DNA of 64,000 nucleotides from the NCBI GenBank assembly GCA_949825025.1, contig OX463782.1, positions 35,311,351 through 35,375,350 on the forward strand. Direction: 5' to 3'. The position numbers and the translations under genes are program-made. Shown piece by piece: positions 56,745 through 64,000 of this stretch. This DNA is from Siphlonurus alternatus. Taxonomy: Eukaryota > Arthropoda > Insecta > Ephemeroptera > Siphlonuridae. The notes under the pieces were generated by a model that made no database searches, had not been told where the DNA came from, and saw nothing but the letters and a program-made list of their open reading frames with translations. The number at the start of each line of letters is the position of its first letter. The stretch's first letter is position 1.

Positions 56745-57455
56745 AAGATCGACCTCAAAAATTTTTATTGTATACTGTATAAAATGGATAAAAGATGCAA
56801 ATTTATGCTATTCTGATTTTTTCAGATTTTTAGAGCCCAGAAACTATTTTTAAAAAAAATATTGAAAGTGATGCCTCACTTAATAAAAGGATAGGGCGGA
56901 TAGGGCCTAAGAGGGGCGTGAGTTCAAACCCAACCTAGGCAAAACTTTTTAGAAATAATACTTCCCAGCCTTTAAAAAATCTAAAATAAAAAAATCTGAG
57001 TGGCATAACTTTGCACACTTTATAATTAAATTCATTGATATAAAAAAGAAAAAAAAAATCAGGTCGATACTTTATTTGCTTTGTATTCAAATGAATAGAA
57101 TACTAACCACCTCAAAAAAAAAAAAAAAATGTTGCAGAATGGGATAGAGGGTGAAAAGTTATGCTACATTGAATTTTTTTTTTTTAAGACTTTTTAAGTC
57201 CACGAAGTATGCCATGCTTAAAAAGTTTTGACGAAGGTCAGGTTTGTAGCCCCATTTTTTGCCTATCCTGTTATTAGGGAGAGGCGGCTGAACGTCATAC
57301 TTTCAATATTAAAAAATAAAAATAATAATAATAATAAATAAATAAAAAATACTTCCCAGGCTCAGAAAAATCTGTAAAAAATCAGAGTACCAGTGTATTT
57401 TGAACCCTCTGTACATTTCTGCAATAAAACGGTTTGAGGTCGATACTCCATTGAA
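56745..57455. mobile_element. Two degraded M4b MITEs with inserted sequence
   Basis: First copy 56745-57085 (ATCGACCTCAAAAATTTTTA, CAGGTCGATACTTTA) whose centre is replaced by a SINE-like GGGCGTGAGTTCAAACCCAA (56920). Second copy 57110-57455 (AAAAAATGTTGCAGAATGGG, TTTGAGGTCGATACTCCATT) with another unrelated centre. Confidence 0.7.
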
Positions 57456-57658
57456 AGAGTAGTAAGATGAGTTCTTTGATTAAAAATGTTAATTTTTGTA
57501 CGCTATTCAAATAAAAGGAATAAAACGATTATGAATTATCAAATAACCAAATAACCTATACACATGGCCGGATCAGATAATTTTAATCGAAATATTTAGA
57601 AGTTACATATGCAGCATTTAATTTTCATCTGGGATAGAATAGAATGAAAATTTTGTAT

Positions 57659-57659
<1 letters not shown>

Positions 57660-57708
<49 letters not shown>
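57660..57708. repeat. (TA)n microsatellite
   Basis: Alternating TA for about 40 bases. Confidence 0.95.
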
Positions 57709-57709
<1 letters not shown>

Positions 57710-57837
57710 GGGGTAATACAATAACAAAATAACATTGATAATGTTAATTAGAGATATAAATTTATATTCATGACCATGCAAGCAGCTTGCTATATTTATA
57801 TTATAGGATTTAAACAGATCGTGTAGGCATGATGATT

Positions 57838-58130
57838 AATAGGATTAGCATGGCTCAGTGCATTGACCGGTTCTTGTTAGATCACCGAAGTCAGGCTACG
57901 TCGAGCGTGGTTATTACTTGGATGGGTGACCGTTTCAAGTAAAAAATACGCTGCTCCCTCCATGGGGTAAATTCGTCACTCTTTCCACCCAGTGCAGTGA
58001 TATGCACTTGTGTGTAGTTTCCCAGGCTTTGGTCATCGCTTTGATCCATTGAGAAAAAGTAGAGGTGTCCGTCCTGACTGAGGTTTTCCACGGTTCTGAG
58101 GGAATGCTCACCTCAGTGAATGCTGTGTGA
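57838..58130 (+). mobile_element. 5S rRNA-derived SINE (SINE3 type)
   Basis: GATCACCGAAGTCAGGCTAC, GTCGAGCGTGGTTATTACTT and GGATGGGTGACC match the 3' half of animal 5S rRNA, including the internal promoter. The body then departs from 5S and ends with CGTCCTGACTGAGGTTTTCC, the tail shared with the tRNA-derived SINE at 7170. Confidence 0.85.
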
Positions 58131-58771
58131 ACTAATTATTATATATTCCCTTGGATATTATATAATTCAAACTAATAATTTTAAGGCTTCTCTTTTATTT
58201 TTTTTTAGATTATAATCTAAAAATAGATTAATAGATAGATAGATTATACTATCTGCAGATCTGCCATATGGTTTATGTGAATTAATTTACATGTATCGCA
58301 AACACATGATACATGCAGCTCATCTGAAATTTAAACCAGTGGCCAGTGCTAAAACGCATGATGTGTGCTGGATATTTAAAAAGTCATGCAGGCCTTTTAT
58401 CAAAATGTATGCCAGCGATATAGGCCCAGCTAGCGAGCTAGATATTAGGATTTAAAGTTTAAATGGAAGAATGATGATCATTCAATTTATACTCGAGTAC
58501 AAATAATCATAAAAAAAAAGTGATTAACTAAAATTGAGAACAAAAGTGCAAGATAATAAGAAGTCGACTAAACATCTTTTTGCCAACAATATATTATATA
58601 TGAATTATAAGATAAAATATATCCTACGTTATAAATGAAATTTTATTTGTTCTTTAATTTCTTCTAAATAAAATAGTAAAATGTTTTAAAGCATAAAGTG
58701 TTGATCCTTTGAATAAAAGAATATTAATATGCAGCTTATTAGTTTAATATAACACTTAATGGAGTGTCACA
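58131..58771. other. AT-rich, no gene seen
   Basis: Spacer without supported features apart from a T run near 58196. Confidence 0.5.
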
Positions 58772-58882
58772 CACTACGTTTACATGACGGTGTTTAATGC
58801 GTATCCGTTGACGACGCCTCATAAGAATAACATTATCCGTCGTCAACGGATGCGTATTAAACAATGTCATGTAAACGTAGTG
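58772..58882. mobile_element. MITE family M10
   Basis: CACTACGTTTACATGACGGT and ATGTCATGTAAACGTAGTG, near perfect, with CCGTTGACGACGCCTCATAA and its mirrored GTCGTCAACGG. Confidence 0.9.
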
Positions 58883-58940
58883 ACAGAACAATTTAAATTT
58901 ATTTATAATGTTATAATATAAGAAAAACTCATTGATTTAA

Positions 58941-59246
58941 GCCAATACCAAAGTCTTCTGTTCGTTGTTAGTAAACAAAGTATTGCATGTTGTGTAATGT
59001 CTGTCGCGTGAAAGGAAAAACATGGGACGCTTGTTGATTTACATATTAACTTATGGAAAATGACCGTTAATTATGAAGTTGACACCGTTGCCTAGCGCCA
59101 ACAATGCCATTACGTTCTCTGCTCTGGTGGCAAAATTAGGCACTACGTCGTCTCATGTTTAACAATGAAAAAGGCTTCATGCGACAGACATTATAAACAA
59201 TGGTTTGTTACAACCATTGTGCGAGTAGAAGACTTTGGCCAATACT
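58941..59246. mobile_element. Inverted-repeat MITE (GCCAATACCAAAGTCTTCT)
   Basis: GCCAATACCAAAGTCTTCTG at the left mirrors GAAGACTTTGGCCAATACT at the right; AATGTCTGTCGCGTGAA and TTCATGCGACAGACATT inside. Confidence 0.8.
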
Positions 59247-60717
59247 AAGAAATGATTCATATTTAAAAAATAACGAAACAAATATAAGATATTTTTTAGG
59301 TCCAATTAATATAGCTAGGTACAGCATTCATCCAGTAGTATTCATGTTGCATATATTAATTATGCCGATTTGTTGGTTTATTCCTCTTCATATATTGATT
59401 TTAAATAAACACAATTAATTTTATTAAAAATATATAAATTAGGAGAGTTGTAGAGTATAATTAGACTATAATTACAGTGAATTAAATGAAAAGAAATGTA
59501 TTAAGTTCCTTGTTTTATTTGCTATAAAGATTCGAATGATCAAATAATTAATTCAAAAAGAATAATTTTTATTCAGGCTATTATATATTACGAGTAAAAA
59601 CTAAGACAGCAAATCAATATTTTGTAAAATTATGAACTCACGAATTATTTTGCTTGCAAATTTTACTATACATCTAAAGCCAATATTACAACAATGAGCT
59701 GAACAAAATAACCATTATATTAAATTGAAAAATTTACTTTGTAACAGACATCAGACACTATATAAAGCTGTTAATCAATATATAATACAGTACAATGTAT
59801 TGACAACCTTAATGAATCAATGAAGTTCAGGGACAGAATTTAATTTAGTTGATAAGCAAATTTTTTATTATTGCAGTGGTAAAAAGTTTTATAAGCTATG
59901 TTACAATACCCGGCAATGCCAAAGTTTTAGTAAATGAGAAATTCAAGTTATAAATCATGAGATCACCACCAGGCACAAAAAAAAAGACAATTACTATTAG
60001 AGCTATATTCTTATCTTCCTAACTTTGAAAATAATCTTTGTTAAACATGTTAAATATCTCAACAGCATGTTGGAGGTCTCAAAACATGCCAACAAACAGC
60101 CAAAGCAGAAACAGTATTAGTGAAGAATTGAAAACAGGGTTTGATTAGCTTTGCATGAACATTTATTGCTGTTGCTACAGCTGCAATGTAGGATATGTCT
60201 CAGATTATAATTTTTTATTTTCCCTCAAAATTTACAAAAGTATTTTAATTTATGGTAAAAAAATTACTGAATTTGAGTAAATACTTATTGTTATGAGTAG
60301 CCACCAAAAAATTGCTCTCCAAACTTCGCATCACATGGGAAGATAACAAAGGTGTGTAAAGTGTATCTAGAGGTTAAAAATTATGTAAAGAATTCTGTAT
60401 TCTTCTCTAAAGAGCCTGCTGCCTCATAAGCAGTACGTACATAAATTTTCACTATAGTTTTAAGAGAACACTTCCTAGCTACTCCAACATTGTTTCACAC
60501 AAAGTACTTTAGTTCTTTTCAAAATAACTGCACTGTACGTCAGGTGAATTGATTAAAAAAGGGACAATTTAGTGACTACAGGAAAAAATATATAGAAACT
60601 AAAATTTCTGAAAAGCAAACACCAGTACTATGTAAATCATTTTTGGGGGGAATGAGAGAAATTTTGAAATTAAAATATTCTAAATTTTAATGGGAATATC
60701 AACTTCTTAAGAGAGAT
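59247..60717. other. BTB gene 3' UTR and spacer
   Basis: AT-rich. The part next to 60717 is presumably 3' untranslated; TTTATT words (minus AATAAA) lie near 59871 and 60164. No other gene seen. Confidence 0.4.
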
Positions 60718-61754
60718 TTACTTAAGTTTTACAACATAATGTACATAACTGAAATATTTACCACACAAGAAAAATGCATTCTCAGTCCCATCAAAGAGGT
60801 CAACGTAGAAGCGTTTGTGATCCCCTGTGTCAAGTTTTGCCTGATAACGTCCAGACTTGTGGAACACGACCTTCACATTCAACATTGTTCCAGGCTTTGG
60901 TACAAACTTCTCCTTGTAAGGCACCTGTACAGTAGAGTTGTACTTGACACGGGAAGTGAAGCGAGTGGCTGACAGGACCTTCATTTCAGGTTCTTTTATC
61001 AGAAGGATGGTCAGGTCTTCATCATATGAGTCTTCACCACCAGCGTCTGGCTCTTTAAGCTGCGTCGGAATCACAACTCCGAGCTGTGTATATGGCTTTA
61101 TATCACCATTGCAAAAATGAGCAGTTGACAACACATCATAGGAGTTTTCTAAATTGAAGCCGTCACTAACATTTTTGCAAGCTTCAAGTTTCCTTTGCTT
61201 GTCATCTGTGCCAAATACAAAGAAGGACTCGAAGTTTGGAGTTTTCCTTTCACTTCTTACACTAGAGATGTTCTCAGGCACTGTAGCTGTATGACAACCG
61301 CCGAGCACCATCATAATTCCGAATTTCTGAGGTAGGTTCAGCACATCACCTAAAGCTGGACCATTGGTGAACTCAACCTGCTTCATAGTGAGGAAACGGA
61401 TGTGAGGTATGATGGGGGCCAGGGCCTCTCTCAGGTTCTCTGCCGTCTCTTCCTCGCCCCTGCGCTGCACATCTCGTCTCGACCAGCGAACATTTGCCTC
61501 GTACAGCTCGAGCTCAGAGTGGACTGCTAGCTGGTCACACTGCACCAGCGATACCAGCTGAGACTGCGAAATCTCCAGGAAACTGTCCAGACGTAGAGCT
61601 TCAAATGTTTTCAGTTGGATAATCTGGAACAAACGATGAAAATGTGTTATGTATTGTATAAATTTTGCAGTACTTTTAGCAGCTGAGGTACCATATTACA
61701 TATTGAAAGAACAAATCGTTTCAGAACAAAGTTGTACTGTACATGTGGAATTCT

Positions 61755-61790
<36 letters not shown>

Positions 61791-63382
61791 AAGTCTAGGA
61801 TATTGGTTGTCAGTTTAGTGCACAGTCATCATGATCAACAATCTAAAACATTGTTGCTGATTCAAGTATCTGTTTGGATATGTTCAGCACAGATGACATC
61901 TGTATGATCAAGAACTGGTCTTTTAAAAAAAAATATCAGAATTATTATGAGGCTGCTAAGGTTTAAATGTTAATCAAATGGGACTATAACAATCCATTGT
62001 TCGTGTTATCTTACCCTTAAGTAGAATCTCCAGATCTCCCCTGGCATATTCATTAATTGATTCTCTTCTAGCAAGACAAATATTCAAATGATATTGACTG
62101 CAAGTCTGATTAAATAATTAGCAAATACAGGTTGGTTCAGCTGTATGAAATTCAGAAGATCTACATATTAAATAATGAATGCCGTGTACTGCCTGACGAG
62201 TTGTTACATGTCTAAAGCTAGATTTGTAAATTTACAATAATTTTTGCTCAACTCAGAATTTTGAAAGTCTTCAACTACAGTATTGTATTAAATAATTTAA
62301 ATACAAATTTAATTTATTTGTAAGTTTTTTTACTCTTCTTTTGTACTGTGCTAAAGCATGTCTAACTCAACCAACAATCATCAACTCTGGATTCTGAGGT
62401 CACAAGCAAGGTTTGGCACATACAGATCCTTTATCAGCTAGGACAAGAAGCAATATACAAAAATTGAAAAAATGAAAGTTATTCGTTGTCACCAGGTGTC
62501 GTCTCACCTGCAGGGCGGTCTCCAGCAGGCGAGGCTCGTCGTTGTTGCTTGCAAACGTGAGGGCGCGCCACATGTTGTCCGGGTAGATCGACCGCCACAG
62601 GAAGGCTCGCAGCCTCGCCAGCAGAGAGGCATGCAGAAGGTACTTCTTGGACGCGTACAGCAGCTCACACGCAACCTCGAAATTGTCCAGATGAACACAA
62701 CCCTTGTACATGTACCTGCAATGTCAGGGAGAGTTAATACTGGGGAGGGGAAGGAAGTATTATGGACAAATAAAAATTTAAGGATTAACCTCAGTTGATT
62801 TGGATATCGGAAACGGCCCCCTTGATTCTAATAAGACTGCAGGAGTCTTTAAGCTCGCCACAATAAGGTTGCCTAATTTTTTTGAAGTGGATCTGTTCGA
62901 CCAGCTTTGAGAAAACAGAGTCAGAAGTTTAACATTGGCCTTATGGACAGAAACGGGAAATGGAGCTGTTGTAAGAAAACCGCCCCCTTGAATTTGATCA
63001 AACCATAAGCTATTAAGTTTCAGAGCATCTTCTATTTTCTAATTTTATTTCATTTCATTCCGATCAACAGAAATTTCCCGTTTGTAACTGAGGATCGATA
63101 AAGCAGTTCATTAGGATTGAAAACACTTAAAACTTGCATACATTATGTAATGAACTTCGAGCTAATTTTTCAATGTCCACCAAAATAAAATACAAAGTAC
63201 TAACACTAACTTGCCCCTTCCCCCTCCCTTCATTACAGAACTTACAACAACATTGAAGAGAAAGCAGCTGCCGTGATGTCAGGTAAGAAGATCGGCTCGT
63301 CTTTCTCATACAAAGGTCCGTACAACATGGCTGCCATCGCCGGGCTGCTCTTGGCTAACATCAGACGGTGGACCTTGAACTC
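60718..63382 (-). CDS. BTB-BACK-PHR-like protein, 5' end outside window
   Basis: Minus-strand exons 63382-63246 (137), 62715-62508 (208) and 61623-60718 (906, TAA at 60718-60720), GT/AG and in phase, giving 416 residues. Residues 1-60 are the second half of a BTB/POZ domain (EFKVHRLMLAKSSPAMAAML, FLPDITAAAFSSMLLYMYKG). About 65-215 is BACK (ACELLYASKKYLLHASLLA, MWRALTFASN, LVQCDQLAVHSELELYEAN). About 235-416 resembles a divergent PHR domain (GGCHTAT, EFVPK-like VPYKEKFVPKPGTML, GRYQAKLDTGD). The acceptor at 63383 shows that earlier exons, with the BTB start, lie further right. Family members such as BTBD3/BTBD6 are Cullin-3 adaptors; that role is inferred. Intron 1 of this part has an A run (61755-61786) and an M5 fragment. 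Confidence 0.9.
61921..62021. mobile_element. MITE M5 right-end fragment
   Basis: AAATATCAGAATTATTATGA, GGCTGCTAAGGTTTAAATGT and TTCGTGTTATCTTACCCTTA match the right arm of 1557-1955. Confidence 0.85.
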
Positions 63383-64000
63383 CTGATGAAACAGATATAC
63401 CAGATGCAGGTTTAGAGGGAAATTCAAAAAGACTTATCCGCAAGGTTTAGCCGGCGGATAACTTGTCCACGTTCTAGTCTGGATAACTTAGGTACGACCC
63501 TTGCGGATAAGTATAGGCGTGGACAAGTGTTTGGCTAAGTTACTTTGGACAAGTCACTTAGCCAAACCTGTTGGACAAATTCGCGTGGCTAAGATAGCCG
63601 CGCGGATAAGTATCGTGGACATCTCTAGTTCCCACCTTTATATCTTTTAATCACGCCACCATCTTGGATTACGTCTTAAATATGGAGGTAATTGGACCTC
63701 GATATATGGTGATTTATTGCTAATTTCTTTAGCAATTGTGTTCAAATTTGATTGAGTATCAATTTGTGTAGTGTTTTGTAGACAAAGGTTTGATTTAAAA
63801 CAATTTAGCGCTTATTTTCAATTGTTACCGCCCCTTTTCTAAACCATCAACAAGAGCCACCCTCTCTGAAAGGTAGCATAAGTTTTGCTGTGATATATTT
63901 TTTAGTAATTACTACATAAATACAGAAAATCTGTGCTGTGTTAAATAATTGCATAAGACCTTCCCAAGGACACACTTTATGCCATATAAAAAAGGTACCC
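63383..64000. other. Intron of the BTB gene with a hairpin-like block
   Basis: 63420-63640 is dense in CTTATCCGC, GGATAAGT, TTAGCCAAAC and GGACAAGT words that pair with one another (AGACTTATCCGC against GCGGATAAGT), likely an inverted-repeat element. No further BTB exon was recognised up to the window end. Confidence 0.5.

Noticed and set aside
62472..62798. 108-codon plus-strand frame
   Set aside because: Antisense shadow of the BACK-domain exon.

Overview
The window is AT-rich eukaryotic DNA: genes split by GT/AG introns, a degraded non-LTR retrotransposon, 5S- and tRNA-derived SINEs, and dozens of short inverted-repeat DNA elements. The small secreted C-type lectins with five coding exons, the paired GATA sites upstream of them and the BTB-BACK-PHR gene suggest an arthropod. 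Insect versus crustacean cannot be settled from sequence alone.

Region by region: 1-4 kb is a pile of near-palindromic MITEs beside a decayed lectin exon (567-743). 4-11 kb holds one upstream exon (11024-11128) and three possible terminal exons of an unrecognised minus-strand gene, separated by MITEs, SINEs and hAT-like elements. 11.7-14.3 kb is a 2.6-kb inverted-repeat element with 131-bp tandem units. 14.3-25 kb is mostly intergenic, with a triple 585-bp tandem repeat, another orphan terminal exon (22615-22777) and a 1.1-kb inverted-repeat element carrying a tRNA-like sequence. 25.2-29.2 kb is a dead C2H2 zinc-finger gene on the minus strand, broken by two transposons with clear target duplications.

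30-57 kb is a C-type lectin cluster. Two intact minus-strand genes (A, 172 aa; B, 175 aa) and one intact plus-strand gene (C, 169 aa) share an almost identical exon plan. Remains of a fourth gene lie at 44.46 and 47.13 kb. A LINE (39.3-42.5 kb) sits inside a flank that is duplicated at 29.15-29.52 kb.

60.7-63.4 kb holds the 3' part of a BTB-BACK-PHR-like gene on the minus strand; its 5' end lies beyond the window.

The lectins are predicted secreted sugar-binding proteins, probably immune or gut, and share clustered GATA sites upstream. The BTB protein would be a cytoplasmic substrate adaptor and has no obvious link to the lectins. The most unusual material is the set of larger inverted-repeat elements built from periodic arrays of short palindromes.
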